From: Hanamia caeni
GTDB taxonomy: Bacteria > Bacteroidota > Bacteroidia > Chitinophagales > Chitinophagaceae
DNA length: 64,000 bases
Direction: 5' to 3'
Assembly (NCBI RefSeq): GCF_003721595.1
Contig: NZ_RJJR01000012.1
Location: forward strand, 1 to 64,000
Made by a program: the position numbers and the translations under genes. Below the pieces are notes generated by a model, which saw only the letters and a list, made by a program, of their open reading frames with translations, was not told where the DNA came from and searched no databases. Positions 18,967 to 28,056 of this stretch are shown here, piece by piece. Numbering within the stretch: the stretch's first letter is position 1; the number at the start of each line of letters is the position of its first letter.

Positions 18967-19212
18967 ATGATACGGCACATCGATATTTCCGGTGCCCCCC
19001 TGCGAAGTAAAATCAGGCGACAGGAAATCCGTTGGGGCGGAAACCGGCAACTAAAAATATATGGAACTTTGTCGTGCGCTTCGGGCAAAAAAATGAAAAA
19101 GGAAAACCGGGTTTTCTTTTCAACGGAAAAGGAAGCTTTGGAAAATAAGTATCGCCCCTGCGGACATTGTATGAAGGCATCCTATAAAAAATGGAAGAAT
19201 GAATCTGTTTGA
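18967..19212 (+). CDS. Ada-type metal-binding domain protein
   Basis: An 81-residue stand-alone relative of the N-terminal zinc domain of the Ada DNA methyl-phosphotriester repair protein. The hallmark stretch IYGTLSCASGKKMKKENRVFF...YRPCGHCMKASYKKWK spans about 30-76, with Cys at LSCAS and CGHC. One of the four zinc ligands of E. coli Ada is not obvious, so the metal site may be atypical. The stop overlaps the start of the alkB-like frame by 14 bp, which suggests translational coupling in a small alkylation-repair operon. Confidence 0.75.
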   Translation: MIRHIDISGAPLRSKIRRQEIRWGGNRQLKIYGTLSCASGKKMKKENRVFFSTEKEALENKYRPCGHCMKASYKKWKNESV

Positions 19213-19827
19213 AGACGTTATTGACAAAGCAAAAAACTGGTTGCCGCATGGCGGCACGGTGAATTATTACGGCAAATTGTTCAGCCCGGAAGAAGCGGAT
19301 TATTACTTTGATACATTGATGAACACCATTGCCTGGCGAAACGACGAAGCCGTAATTTTCGGGAAGAAGGTTGTTACCAAACGGAAAGTGGCATGGTATG
19401 GCGAAAAGCGATTTGAATACACTTATTCCAATATCACCAAATATATTCCAATATCACCAAATACGCTTTACCGTGGACAAAGGAATTGCTGGCACTTAAG
19501 TGCGCTATCGAAAACGAAACAGGCGAGACATTTAATTCCTGTTTGCTCAATTTGTACCATAACGGCGAAGAAGGCATGGCATGGCACAGCGACGGGGAAG
19601 CCGATCTGAAAAAAGACGGGGCAATCGGCTCATTAAGTTTCGGAGCAGAACGAAAGTTTGCGTTCAAACACAAAACAACCAAAGAAAAAATAGAAATGAT
19701 GCTGCAACACGGAAGTTTATTGGTAATGAAAGACGCCACGCAAACATTTTGGCTGCATCGACTTCCGCCAGCCAGGCGCATCACCACACCAAGAATCAAC
19801 CTGACCTTCAGAACGATTATTCATTAA
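19199..19827 (+). pseudogene. alkB: alkB-like 2-oxoglutarate/Fe(II) DNA-repair dioxygenase, frameshifted
   Basis: The first frame (from the ATG at 19199) encodes the N-terminal half (LFSPEEADYYFDTLMNTIAW, FGKKVVTKRKVAWYGEK). The second frame, ending at 19827, encodes the C-terminal half with the iron-binding HxD in MAWHSDGE and the 2-oxoglutarate-binding RINLTFR. They are out of phase because a 20-bp sequence is present twice (19424-19463). Removing one copy restores a continuous AlkB protein of about 200 residues across the junction (NITKYALPWTKELLALKC). The gene is otherwise intact, so the lesion is recent or reversible, or an assembly error. Confidence 0.85.
19424..19463. repeat. 20-bp tandem duplication inside alkB
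   Basis: TATTCCAATATCACCAAATA occurs at 19424-19443 and again at 19444-19463 without a mismatch. Twenty is not a multiple of three, so the extra copy shifts the alkB reading frame. Confidence 0.95.
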
Positions 19828-20119
19828 GTTGACCGCGCCAGAAAGCAAGTAGCTGCCGGCATCGGCCGGGTAATGTGACGGCATGAAATTCCTACATTTT
19901 TTGAAAATAAAAATTACCCTTATTTATTTGCCACTGCACAAAATCCGTCCTGCTTTGGCGAAGAATCAAGTGATAATTCAATAAAAAATAAAAACTACCT
20001 GCGGCGTGGATTCTTTTAAAGATTTCTTTTTAAAGAGAAAGAAGTAAAGAATTTTATACCTTCAAATCGCTGATAAAGACTGTTATAATCGTGGTACAAA
20101 AGCACGCAGAATAATTAAA
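19828..20119. other. Intergenic stretch, nothing recognised
   Basis: About 290 bp between the broken alkB and the Crp-family gene. I see no ORF or RNA gene of note. Confidence 0.4.
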
Positions 20120-20722
20120 ATGGCTGCCAAACAGAAACTCATGGACCAATCGCCTCTTTCTATTCATCTTAAACAGGAATATAAATTTCCTGACAATGAG
20201 TTACTAAAAGTTATCCAGCTATTTGAAACCGTACATGTAAAAAAGAATGAACATCTTTATCGCTCCGGTGACATTGTACGGCAGGTTTACTTTGTGGAAA
20301 AAGGTTGCCTGAGGCAGTATTATATTAATAACAATGGCGGGGAGCGTACCATTTATTTTAAAATTGAAAACGGCTGGTGTAGCGAGCTGGTGAGTTTCCT
20401 CGATAATAAGCCCACCGAACTGTGTGTTCAGGCGCTTGAAAACAGTACACTTCAGGCAATCAATCAAAAAAACTGGGTGTATGCGATTTCTCACATTCAA
20501 TCTTTCACGCTGGGTTTTATAAGGGCGCAGCAAGACACCAATTATTTGCTAAAAAAACGGCTTGCCGAAGCAACGGTTGACACTCCTGAAGAAAAGTACC
20601 TGCGGTTTGTACAGGAAGAACCGCATTTATTGCAAAGGATACCGCTGTATCAAATCGCGGCTTATTTAGCCATGACACCTGAGACGTTGAGTCGCATCAG
20701 GAAAAAAATTTCGGAGAAATAA
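20120..20722 (+). CDS. Crp/Fnr-family transcriptional regulator
   Basis: A 200-residue regulator with an N-terminal cyclic-nucleotide-binding-like beta-roll (about 30-115; KKNEHLYRSGDIVRQVYFVEKGCLRQYY) and a C-terminal winged helix (about 150-198; TPEEKYLRFVQEEPHLLQRIPLYQIAAYLAMTPETLSRIRKK). The Glu/Arg cAMP contacts of E. coli Crp are not conserved, as is usual for this Bacteroidota subgroup, so the signal is unknown. A cupin gene starts 68 bp downstream on the same strand and is a likely target or operon partner. Confidence 0.88.
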   Translation: MAAKQKLMDQSPLSIHLKQEYKFPDNELLKVIQLFETVHVKKNEHLYRSGDIVRQVYFVEKGCLRQYYINNNGGERTIYFKIENGWCSELVSFLDNKPTELCVQALENSTLQAINQKNWVYAISHIQSFTLGFIRAQQDTNYLLKKRLAEATVDTPEEKYLRFVQEEPHLLQRIPLYQIAAYLAMTPETLSRIRKKISEK

Positions 20723-20790
20723 TTTTCTTATCCGGAATCAAGGAATTTGCTGCAGCGCCCATATAGTTTTGTGCTTTAAAAAATATAAAT

Positions 20791-21234
20791 ATGAAAAGAG
20801 AAACGATCAAAGCAGGTCAAATTATTATTGACTTCCTCCTGGAAGCCGCAGATACCAACGGTTCTGCAGCCATGTTTGAATTTACGGTACCGGTTGGCGC
20901 AAAGGTGCCCATTCCACATTATCACGAACATTATGATGAAACCATTTATGGTTTGGAGGGTACGTTAACTTTTACGGTTGATGGTAAGGCCATAGACATT
21001 CGGCCGGGCGAAACTTGTTTCATTCCGCGCGGCGCCGTACACGGGTTTGACAATTTAAAAAAAGAAGATGCCAAGGCACTGGCCGTAATTACTCCGGCGC
21101 TGCTCGGTTCTATCTTCTTTAAAGAAGTTGCCGGGATAGTCAATGCAGGCGGCCCTCCTGACCTTCAAAAGTTAGGGCTCGTTATGGCTAAACACGGACT
21201 GGTGCCTGTGATGCCTAAAATGCAACATGCATAA
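20791..21234 (+). CDS. Cupin-domain protein
   Basis: A 147-residue single-cupin protein. The metal-binding motif 1 is PIPHYHEHYDETIYGLEGTL (about 38-57) and motif 2 is RPGETCFIPRGAVHGFDN (about 72-89), so the His/His/Glu/His ligands are present. The function may be ligand sensing or small-molecule oxidation. A TAGTTTTG -7-like box lies at 20764-20771. It follows a Crp-family regulator. Confidence 0.8.
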   Translation: MKRETIKAGQIIIDFLLEAADTNGSAAMFEFTVPVGAKVPIPHYHEHYDETIYGLEGTLTFTVDGKAIDIRPGETCFIPRGAVHGFDNLKKEDAKALAVITPALLGSIFFKEVAGIVNAGGPPDLQKLGLVMAKHGLVPVMPKMQHA

Positions 21235-21454
21235 CGAGCATCAAAAATTGAAAAGGTCGGGCAAAGAGCTAAAGCAAAAATGGGGCAGATATATACTATT
21301 GAAGATGACCTAATCACCCGATGGAAGAATTCGCAACAACTGAAATGTAGAACAGCAAATAGCAATCAAGGTTCGGAACTGCCCACACGGAATTAAAACC
21401 GGCTGCGGTAAGACTGAAACATTGTGCGACAAGCCATATTTCGAAGGCGGTCTT

Positions 21455-21823
21455 TTAATACTTTTTCCAGAAATAATAAGACACCACACCGGGAACTATC
21501 CATATCAGCATCGTAAGTATCATCGGATCAAACTTATCCGAAACGGCAACGCCTGAATAAACCGCGCCGGTAAGGTCGAAGAACAGCCCTGCATACGCCC
21601 ATTCTTTTATCCGCATCAAACCCGGTATCAAAATCGCGATACAACCTAACACTTTTGCAACGCTGATAAAACGTATGAAATATATCGGGTAGCCCAGGCC
21701 GTCATGAAATATCTTTATAACATTTTCTGAAGGTTTAATTCCTCCGACGGCAGAAAAAAGCATTAGCGCCACAAAGAGAATAGTGGATATCCAATAAATA
21801 ATATGAACAGATTTTGATGTCAT
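21455..21823 (-). CDS. DoxX-like membrane protein
   Basis: A 122-residue integral membrane protein with four predicted helices (IIYWISTILFVALMLFSAVGGI, FIRFISVAKVLGCIAILIPG, YAGLFFDLTGAVYSGVAVS, MILTMLIWIVPGVVSYYFW), matching the DoxX-like (PF13564) group that is very common in Bacteroidota. No biochemical role is firmly known. It stands alone between the cupin and desaturase genes. Confidence 0.8.
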   Translation of the reverse strand: MTSKSVHIIYWISTILFVALMLFSAVGGIKPSENVIKIFHDGLGYPIYFIRFISVAKVLGCIAILIPGLMRIKEWAYAGLFFDLTGAVYSGVAVSDKFDPMILTMLIWIVPGVVSYYFWKKY

Positions 21824-22060
21824 TGCCGCTTATTTAAACAGGAAATTTTTACAGGATTAAAAATAAGTTATTCATTTCATTCTCTAAATATTTCAAACTA
21901 TTTGTGATTGCCTGTAAAAATAATCTGCGTATATTGTAAAGAGCTATTCACCAATAAAATACTTTAAAGTGGCTTCCCAAAGAGATCTTGACTTTACGTA
22001 CACCACCATTGATAAGCTATTCCGCTTAAGAGTGGGTGAGATGATTCTCTTTGCTTTTGT

Positions 22061-23155
22061 CTATGCATAAGCCACTGTTTTGTATTTACCCAATTTTTTA
22101 AGAAACCGGATATGCGACAGGATGGCGCTCCCGAAAGAAGGATTGGCATTGTATCGCAGGCTATATTCTTCTGCCGTTTTTTTTACAATATCCGAAATGG
22201 GTTTATAATGCGTATGGCAAATGCGCGGAAATAAATGATGCTCCACCTGGAAATTTAAGCCGCCACAAAGAAAGCTAAGTAATTTGCTTTCCCTGCCAAA
22301 ATCCGCCGTGGTATATAACTGATGAACGGCCCATGAATTCTGAATATTTCCTCTTTCATCAGGCAGGGGAAATTGCGTTTCTTCTACCTCGTGCGCCAGC
22401 ATAAAAACAATGGCCATGGTAATTCCTTCACAAAAATGCAACACAAAAAATCCCAATAGCACCTGCCACCAAAGGGCATTGAGGAAAATCATCGGCAGCA
22501 CCAGGAAAATAGTATAATACACCAGTTTGAAAAAGAACAGATTGAAATATTCTATGCGCGGATGCTTTTTATTTTCATAATTACCGATTTTCTTTTTAAA
22601 GAATTTTACATAATCTTTTACAAATACCCAGGAGAGCGAACCAAGACCATAAAACAAAAATGCATACCAATACTGATACCGGTGAATTTTTCGTAATTTC
22701 TGATGAGGCGACATTCTTAAAAACGGAACAGAGGCAATATCTTCATCATGGCCCTCAATATTGGTATATGTATGATGAACAATATTGTGCATGATCCCCC
22801 ACAGATAAGCATTAGCACCAATAACATTAAAACTATAGCCTAAAAATTTATTCATTCTTTTATGCCGCGATAAGGAACCATGAATGGCATCGTGCGAAAT
22901 ATTGACACCGACAAATGCGGTAAAAAAACCGATAACGGCCCATAGTATAAACTGAAGCCAAAGAGGATTTGAATTTAAGAGTAACAGCAGGTACACCCCG
23001 ATAAAGACCGAGAGGTAAAAAATAACTTTAAACACCATCAGAGGATTGGCATTCTTCGATAATTTATTAACGGTAAAATATTCTTCCACCCTCTTATTCA
23101 GGGTCGAAAAAAAATCATTCTGGTTTGCTTTGGCAAACTTTACTTTGTTTGACAT
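22061..23155 (-). CDS. Membrane fatty-acid / acyl-CoA desaturase
   Basis: Di-iron membrane desaturase of 364 residues acting on lipid acyl chains. All three histidine boxes are visible: HDAIHG with downstream His, HNIVHHTYTN, and QVEHHLFPRICHTHY. The QVEHH form is typical of front-end and DesA3/linoleoyl-type desaturases. Four or more hydrophobic helices separate the boxes. No fused cytochrome b5 domain is seen. I start at the ATG at 23155 (MSNKVKFAK). Cold or membrane-fluidity adaptation is the usual role. Confidence 0.9.
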   Translation of the reverse strand: MSNKVKFAKANQNDFFSTLNKRVEEYFTVNKLSKNANPLMVFKVIFYLSVFIGVYLLLLLNSNPLWLQFILWAVIGFFTAFVGVNISHDAIHGSLSRHKRMNKFLGYSFNVIGANAYLWGIMHNIVHHTYTNIEGHDEDIASVPFLRMSPHQKLRKIHRYQYWYAFLFYGLGSLSWVFVKDYVKFFKKKIGNYENKKHPRIEYFNLFFFKLVYYTIFLVLPMIFLNALWWQVLLGFFVLHFCEGITMAIVFMLAHEVEETQFPLPDERGNIQNSWAVHQLYTTADFGRESKLLSFLCGGLNFQVEHHLFPRICHTHYKPISDIVKKTAEEYSLRYNANPSFGSAILSHIRFLKKLGKYKTVAYA

Positions 23156-23595
23156 AATGAAAAGCTTTATTTTAATAATTTCAAGCATGACATACCAACA
23201 CGATCGGTAGTCGCTTGGGCAGCCGTCTTGCTAAAATTTTTAATCTAATGATTTTGAAATATTGGGGTGTTTGCTTTTACAAAAGCGATTGCTATTTAGA
23301 ACAACAGCTTTTCATAGATCCGCGGGGCTAAATTTTACGATATGCAAAATCTACTGGTGAGAGTTTCTGAAGAGTAGTTACAATAACCGGCAACAAAAAA
23401 GAAAACAAAAGAATAGCCATTATAATTAAATTAAAAAACGTATGTAAGTTAACTTATTCTATCTTGAAAAGCATCAGTTCTTTGGAGAATTAACTTATTA
23501 GGAAAATAAAGTTGTTGCAAGAACCTTTGTTTGTGTGTTTTAGTTGTTGATGCTCACTATCCGGGCATAACATTTTATGATAGTACAAGCATCTT
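23156..23595. other. Intergenic stretch upstream of the desaturase
   Basis: About 440 bp of AT-rich DNA that must hold the desaturase promoter. I find no ORF, RNA gene or convincing palindrome in it. Confidence 0.4.
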
Positions 23596-24003
23596 TTAAG
23601 AGTGGGCATCAAGCCGCGCTTCGGGTAAGACAGGCTCAAACAATTCGATAGGATTTCCTGAAGGATCATCAATAATAATTTGCTTGCCACCAACCCCTGT
23701 AACTATATTATTGCGAAAGTGAGCACCAGCCTTCTGAAGCGCTTCAACCATATTGGAAAGATCGGTTACTTCTATTGCAAACCGGTTCCATCCGCCTGGT
23801 GCCTGTTGGGTGCCATCAGGCACGGCCTGGCCTCCGCCTGCCGACGGATTTGGCGCGCTCAATACAAGCCGGAGATCATCACGGGATAGCATTGCAAAGG
23901 CAGGAGCCGGATGCATCTGTAATGTAAAGCCTAATTGTTCTGTATAAAACCGTATTGCTTCATCAACATCGTTGACTATATAGCGAACCTGAACTTTAGC
24001 CAT
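23596..24003 (-). CDS. VOC-family (glyoxalase/bleomycin-resistance-like) protein
   Basis: A 135-residue vicinal-oxygen-chelate protein with two beta-alpha-beta-beta-beta modules. The first begins VRYIVNDVDEAIRFYTEQLGFTL; the second contains RFAIEVTDLSNMVEALQKAGAHF and ends IIIDDPSGNPIELFEP, where the terminal Glu is the usual metal ligand. The substrate cannot be told: small VOC proteins include dioxygenases, glyoxalases and drug-binding proteins. Confidence 0.82.
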   Translation of the reverse strand: MAKVQVRYIVNDVDEAIRFYTEQLGFTLQMHPAPAFAMLSRDDLRLVLSAPNPSAGGGQAVPDGTQQAPGGWNRFAIEVTDLSNMVEALQKAGAHFRNNIVTGVGGKQIIIDDPSGNPIELFEPVLPEARLDAHS

Positions 24004-24057
24004 TTTTATATTTTACATTAAGGTTATTTTAAAAAAAATTGCATGCCTTTCGGCCAT

Positions 24058-24981
24058 CTAAAAGGAAGCATTATCCAATTTAATGATTTTTGGCAGGGAA
24101 TCAAGACTAAAATATTTATGAGTAAGCTCATTTTCTTCTACTTTCACGATGCGGAAACCTGACGAATCTTTTCCTAATGGCTTTCCTACAGGGCCTGTTG
24201 TTACCATTTCCAATCCCCGATCCCAACCTATGGCGTTTTTATGCAAATGACCTGCAAAAATATATTTCACTCCATATTGATGAAACAAATCCAGGTAAGT
24301 TTTCCGGCGCACTAATGGGATATTGAAATACCCGTCCTTTTCATCCGGCTGGTTCTGAAACCATGGAATGTGCTGAAATACCACAATATTCAGCTTCTTT
24401 ATTTTAGCAGCCTTTTTAAGTGTTGACCTCAGCCATGCATCCTGTTTAGCCGCTTCTTTCGTTACAAGAGAAGGATCAAAGAATAAAGAAGAGTTCAGTA
24501 CTATGCCCAATATATTTCCTGAGCGGAAAGTGTAGTATTCGGGCCCAAAATATTTCCTGTAATTTGCCAATCCTTCGGGTGTGGGTTTCGTTCTTCCTAC
24601 ATCATGATTTCCCGCTACATTATAAAGGGGAATAGAAGGATCTAATTGACCAGCGATACGCTTGTATTCTGATATCTGATCACGGCTGCTCAACTGGTTT
24701 ACCAAATCCCCGCATACCACAACAAAAGCGGGATGCAGCCGGTTGGCAGCCTTGATGGCTTCTTCAAAGTTTATGGTCTCTTTTACAAAATTGGAATCGT
24801 TCGCAAACATCCCAAACTGAGGATCCGTCATTTGAAAAAAGAAAGAAGTTTTTGCATCTTTGGAAACATGTTTTGGTGCATAACTCAAAAGGCTTCCTAT
24901 TAAGACAGGGATAAGATATAATGCAAATTTTTTAAAGCTTTTGTTTTTGGTGAACCACTTGTTTTTCATGATCTTTTTCAT
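24058..24981 (-). CDS. Exported calcineurin-like metallophosphoesterase
   Basis: A 307-residue phosphoesterase with an N-terminal membrane/signal segment (KKFALYLIPVLIGSLLSYA). The dimetal motifs appear in order: TDPQFG, VVCGDLVNQ, VAGNHDVGR, FQHIPW and AGHLHKN. The substrate is not known; relatives hydrolyse phosphodiesters, nucleotides or lipid A precursors. It is divergent from the Met/His-rich outer-membrane protein gene. Confidence 0.88.
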   Translation of the reverse strand: MKKIMKNKWFTKNKSFKKFALYLIPVLIGSLLSYAPKHVSKDAKTSFFFQMTDPQFGMFANDSNFVKETINFEEAIKAANRLHPAFVVVCGDLVNQLSSRDQISEYKRIAGQLDPSIPLYNVAGNHDVGRTKPTPEGLANYRKYFGPEYYTFRSGNILGIVLNSSLFFDPSLVTKEAAKQDAWLRSTLKKAAKIKKLNIVVFQHIPWFQNQPDEKDGYFNIPLVRRKTYLDLFHQYGVKYIFAGHLHKNAIGWDRGLEMVTTGPVGKPLGKDSSGFRIVKVEENELTHKYFSLDSLPKIIKLDNASF

Positions 24982-25199
24982 TTGAATAGGTAACTAAAAA
25001 TATTTGAAACTGCCTTTTAAAAAGGCATACTGACGGCGGATGTATTTATAAAAGTAACGGATAAATCGATATATTAAACTCATTATGGAGCGCTGTTGAT
25101 AAACGTGGCATCAAACCTGCTGTTAACAACCGCTTTCCGTTCCACAAATATGAATTCATCTTTCACAATATGATATATCAACAGCGGTGAGCCGGTATT

Positions 25200-25207
25200 T
25201 ACCTTTG
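25200..25207 (+). promoter_or_regulatory. -7 promoter box (TACCTTTG)
   Basis: A perfect TAnnTTTG match ending 21 bp before the ATG at 25229. The matching -33 element is not clear. Confidence 0.45.
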
Positions 25208-25228
25208 TGCTGAATTTAAAGACGAATC

Positions 25229-26623
25229 ATGAAAAAAATATTTGGAATAATTGTAACAGCGCTTCTCATAAATATTGATGCTAATGCTCAACATGAGCAT
25301 CAACACATGCACGACACTACAAAGCCAGGCCAAATGTCCGACACGATGAAGATGGATCATATGAACATGCAAGGGATGCCAAGCGATCAACCGATGAATC
25401 ACCAGATGAGTATGAGCCATTCCTATTCTCTTCATCTGCCTATGAACCGTAATGGCTCAGGAACAGGTTGGCTACCGGATGCTTCGCCGATGTACGGCTA
25501 TATGTGTCATACGCCTAAATGGATGTATATGCTGCATTACAACCTCTTTTTACGGTATAATAACCAGGATTTTACCAACAAAGGTTCCAGGGGCGGCAGT
25601 GAATTTGACGCCCCTGACTGGCTTATGTTTATGGGACAAAGACAGGTGGGTAAAAACGGCTTATTCCACTTTGGCCTGATGGCATCATTAGATGCTCTAT
25701 TAGGCGGCAATGATGGCTATCCTTTGCTTTTTCAAAGCGGGGAAGCCTATAAAGGAAGATCCATTGTTGATCGCCAACATCCACACGATTTAATTTCAGA
25801 ACTGTCAGTAAGCTATTCACAGGCGCTGTCGCCAAAGGCAGACGTGTTCGTTTATCTTGGCTATCCCGGAGAACCCGCATTGGGCCCGGTTGCTTTCATG
25901 CACAGGCCGTCAGCAATGGACAATCCTGATGCCCCGATTACGCACCATTGGGTGGATGCAACACATATTACATTTGGGGTAGCTACTGTTGGCGTCCGAT
26001 ATGGCCAATTTAAATTAGAAGGTTCCTCCTTTACCGGAAGGGAGCCGGATGAAAACCGGTATAATTTCGACAAGCCCCGGTTTGATAGCTGGAGTGGAAG
26101 GTTATCATTTAATCCATCGGCCAACTGGGCTTTGCAGGTGTCGCAGGGTTTTATTAAAAGCCCGGAATTATTGCATCCCGGCGAAGATGTAAACAGAACA
26201 ACGGCATCTGCTATTTACAGTAAAGCGCTTTCAGCGAACAGCACTTTTAATGCTACTGCAGTTTGGGGCATGAATAAAATTAAGAACCATGAGGGCGAGA
26301 ATGCGGCACTTTTAGAAGCGCAATGGAGAAGAAAAAAATTAGCCCTGTACGGCCGTTATGAGTGGGTGCAAAAAGGAATAGAAGAACTCTCGCTGGACGA
26401 AAACACCTTTGGGCATGATGCTGTTTTTCCGGTCAACGCATTTACTGCAGGGTTCAATTATGATCTGCTAAAAATTGGCCACGCAAGACTGGCTGCCGGA
26501 AGCCAGGTTACCTTCTATCATGCCGATAAAAGGTTGGATCCTTTGTATGGCAAAAATCCTATGGCAGTAGAAGTGTACCTGAGGCTGTATCCCTCATTCA
26601 TGGGAATGAAAGGACACAAATAA
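25229..26623 (+). CDS. Met/His-rich exported protein, probable metal-related outer-membrane barrel
   Basis: A 464-residue secreted protein. After the signal peptide (MKKIFGIIVTALLINIDANA) comes a region of about 60 residues unusually rich in His and Met (HEHQHMH, MKMDHMNMQGM, MNHQMSMSH), like copper- or silver-binding segments of CusF/PcoB-type proteins. The rest alternates aromatic and polar residues in strands and ends with VEVYLRLYPSFMG, suggesting a beta-barrel. I know similar proteins as uncharacterised members of copper/heavy-metal loci, but no CusA/CopA gene is adjacent. Copper tolerance is an inference from composition. Confidence 0.65.
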   Translation: MKKIFGIIVTALLINIDANAQHEHQHMHDTTKPGQMSDTMKMDHMNMQGMPSDQPMNHQMSMSHSYSLHLPMNRNGSGTGWLPDASPMYGYMCHTPKWMYMLHYNLFLRYNNQDFTNKGSRGGSEFDAPDWLMFMGQRQVGKNGLFHFGLMASLDALLGGNDGYPLLFQSGEAYKGRSIVDRQHPHDLISELSVSYSQALSPKADVFVYLGYPGEPALGPVAFMHRPSAMDNPDAPITHHWVDATHITFGVATVGVRYGQFKLEGSSFTGREPDENRYNFDKPRFDSWSGRLSFNPSANWALQVSQGFIKSPELLHPGEDVNRTTASAIYSKALSANSTFNATAVWGMNKIKNHEGENAALLEAQWRRKKLALYGRYEWVQKGIEELSLDENTFGHDAVFPVNAFTAGFNYDLLKIGHARLAAGSQVTFYHADKRLDPLYGKNPMAVEVYLRLYPSFMGMKGHK

Positions 26624-26752
26624 AAACACGCGAGATAAAGAGGATGTATTTCGAAGCTGCGAATATTTTCGGGCGCCGGTAAAAGGATAAATAAAGCAAT
26701 TTTTTATTTTGAGTTTACTATACCACGAAGACACTATGGCACTAGGTTTCAC

Positions 26753-26831
26753 AATTTTACCATCACCCACCGGCGTAAAATCATATTTCCACACATCGCA
26801 GGACAGTGTTCCTTTGTCGCCATAAATTTTT
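26753..26831 (-). pseudogene. Fragment of a Gfo/Idh/MocA oxidoreductase gene
   Basis: This stretch is nearly identical to about 28559-28634 inside the intact oxidoreductase gene and encodes the same KIYGDKGTL.CDVWKYDFTP peptide followed by VGDGK. Only about 26 codons remain, ending directly at the stop of the isomerase gene. It is a leftover of a second, deleted homologue or of a partial duplication. Confidence 0.75.
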
Positions 26832-27764
26832 TTAACTTTCAATCTCACTCACCAGTGATTTCATTTTTTGCAGCCCGGTTCTTGCAACAACCAAAGGATC
26901 TTGTGCCCAATAGCTTTTATTAAAAAGTTCGAGTGAAAGCACCTTGCTACCGCCGATACTTTTCAGATCACGCAACACTTGTTTGAGTGGTGCAACACCG
27001 TCACCGGGATATACCCTGTCACTGTCCGTTTGTTCATTCACCGGTTTGGAAGAAGGATAATCATTCATGTGGATAATGTCAATCACCTTTCCATTTAAAA
27101 GACTTAACCCTTCAAAGCCGGAGCCCCCGCGAAACAGGTGAAAAACATCCGGCAGGATTCGGGCATCCCGCGCATCAGCCGCCACTGCTATAGCGGTGGC
27201 CTGGCTTAAGTTATAAAGTGTTCCGGACGCTCCCCAGAATTCCAATACCGGCATCACATTATATTTTCTTCCTAATGCCAATATCTCGCGGTAACGAACA
27301 GCCGCTTTTTGAAAATGGATTGGTTGGTCCCGGGAAACACCTGCCGGGGGCGCAGCGATGCGATGGCAACCGAGAACAGACAAAATTTTCATTTCAGCTT
27401 CCAGTTCTTTCAATGCCGCGTTACGTTTGTCATCATCATCAACCATCCACTCTGTAAAACTGATCGCATTCTCTATCACAATGTTTTTAGATGAAATAAA
27501 AGATGCCAGTGACTGGATAGAATTTCCCTGCTTTAGATATCTTTTGATATCATTTATCCAAAGCTCCATACCATCGTATCCTGCTGCTGAAGCGATTTCT
27601 ATGGAACGAAGAAGCCCCGGATTCTGCCCACTGATGGTGCTTGTATTCAGGCTAAATCTGAATGGATTGTGCCTTGCAGAAAGTGCGGTTTTAACCGGCC
27701 TGGGAATATATGCGCCCGCAAGAAGAGCAGCAGATAATTTAATTGAGTCTCGTCTGTTCAGCAT
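26832..27764 (-). CDS. Sugar phosphate isomerase/epimerase (xylose-isomerase-like TIM barrel)
   Basis: A 310-residue AP-endonuclease-2-type TIM barrel. The start MLNRRDSIKLSAALLAGAYIP is an export (Tat-like) signal with a single-residue variant of the double-Arg motif; the longer frame from 27911 runs through the MITE and is rejected. Metal-ligand-bearing strands include IASAAGYDGMELWI, VMPVLEFWG, ARILPDVFHLFRGG and IDIIHMNDYP. Family members isomerise or epimerise sugars. It lies downstream of a Gfo/Idh oxidoreductase on the same strand, a frequent pairing in sugar catabolism, but a MITE now separates them. Confidence 0.85.
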   Translation of the reverse strand: MLNRRDSIKLSAALLAGAYIPRPVKTALSARHNPFRFSLNTSTISGQNPGLLRSIEIASAAGYDGMELWINDIKRYLKQGNSIQSLASFISSKNIVIENAISFTEWMVDDDDKRNAALKELEAEMKILSVLGCHRIAAPPAGVSRDQPIHFQKAAVRYREILALGRKYNVMPVLEFWGASGTLYNLSQATAIAVAADARDARILPDVFHLFRGGSGFEGLSLLNGKVIDIIHMNDYPSSKPVNEQTDSDRVYPGDGVAPLKQVLRDLKSIGGSKVLSLELFNKSYWAQDPLVVARTGLQKMKSLVSEIES

Positions 27765-27805
27765 TTTATTAATTATTAATTTTAGGTACAAGTATTTTAC
27801 TTTAA

Positions 27806-28056
27806 CTCGTTGTGCGATTGAAATATTCAAAATAATTTCTTCCAAGCCCTGTAAGCCTGCCAGTCGGCAGACAGGGGCGTCAGTTTGGTAGAAAAAATTG
27901 AATAAAAGCATAAAGCCCTGTAAGCCTGCCTGTCGGCAGACAGGGGCGGTAGTTTTTGTGTCGCCCCTACAGGGCTCAACCTAATTAAAATATAACAATT
28001 CTACCAAAATGCCGCGCCTACTGCGCTTTTGGGGTTATTTTCAATCGCACAACGAG
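27806..28056. mobile_element. 251-bp MITE with 18-bp terminal inverted repeats and 9-bp target duplication
   Basis: The element starts CTCGTTGTGCGATTGAAA and ends with its exact reverse complement. It is flanked on both sides by TTACTTTAA (27797-27805 and 28057-28065), a perfect 9-bp target-site duplication. It contains no ORF of its own, so it depends on a transposase elsewhere. Inside are two 43-bp direct repeats and a complementary CGCCCCTACAGGGCT segment that can fold into a large hairpin. It sits between the isomerase and the oxidoreductase genes. Confidence 0.88.
27844..27955. repeat. Two 43-bp direct repeats with internal palindrome inside the MITE
   Basis: Copies at 27844-27886 and 27913-27955 differ at 3 of 43 positions. 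Each carries GCCTGCC.GTCGGCAGACAGG, a REP-like hairpin core. The sequence at 27963-27977 is complementary to the start of each copy combined with its GGGGCG, allowing alternative stems. Confidence 0.85.

Noticed and set aside
21235..21454. 38-codon ORF starting at about 21281
   Set aside because: No ribosome-binding site, no family, and AT-rich composition make a chance frame more likely.
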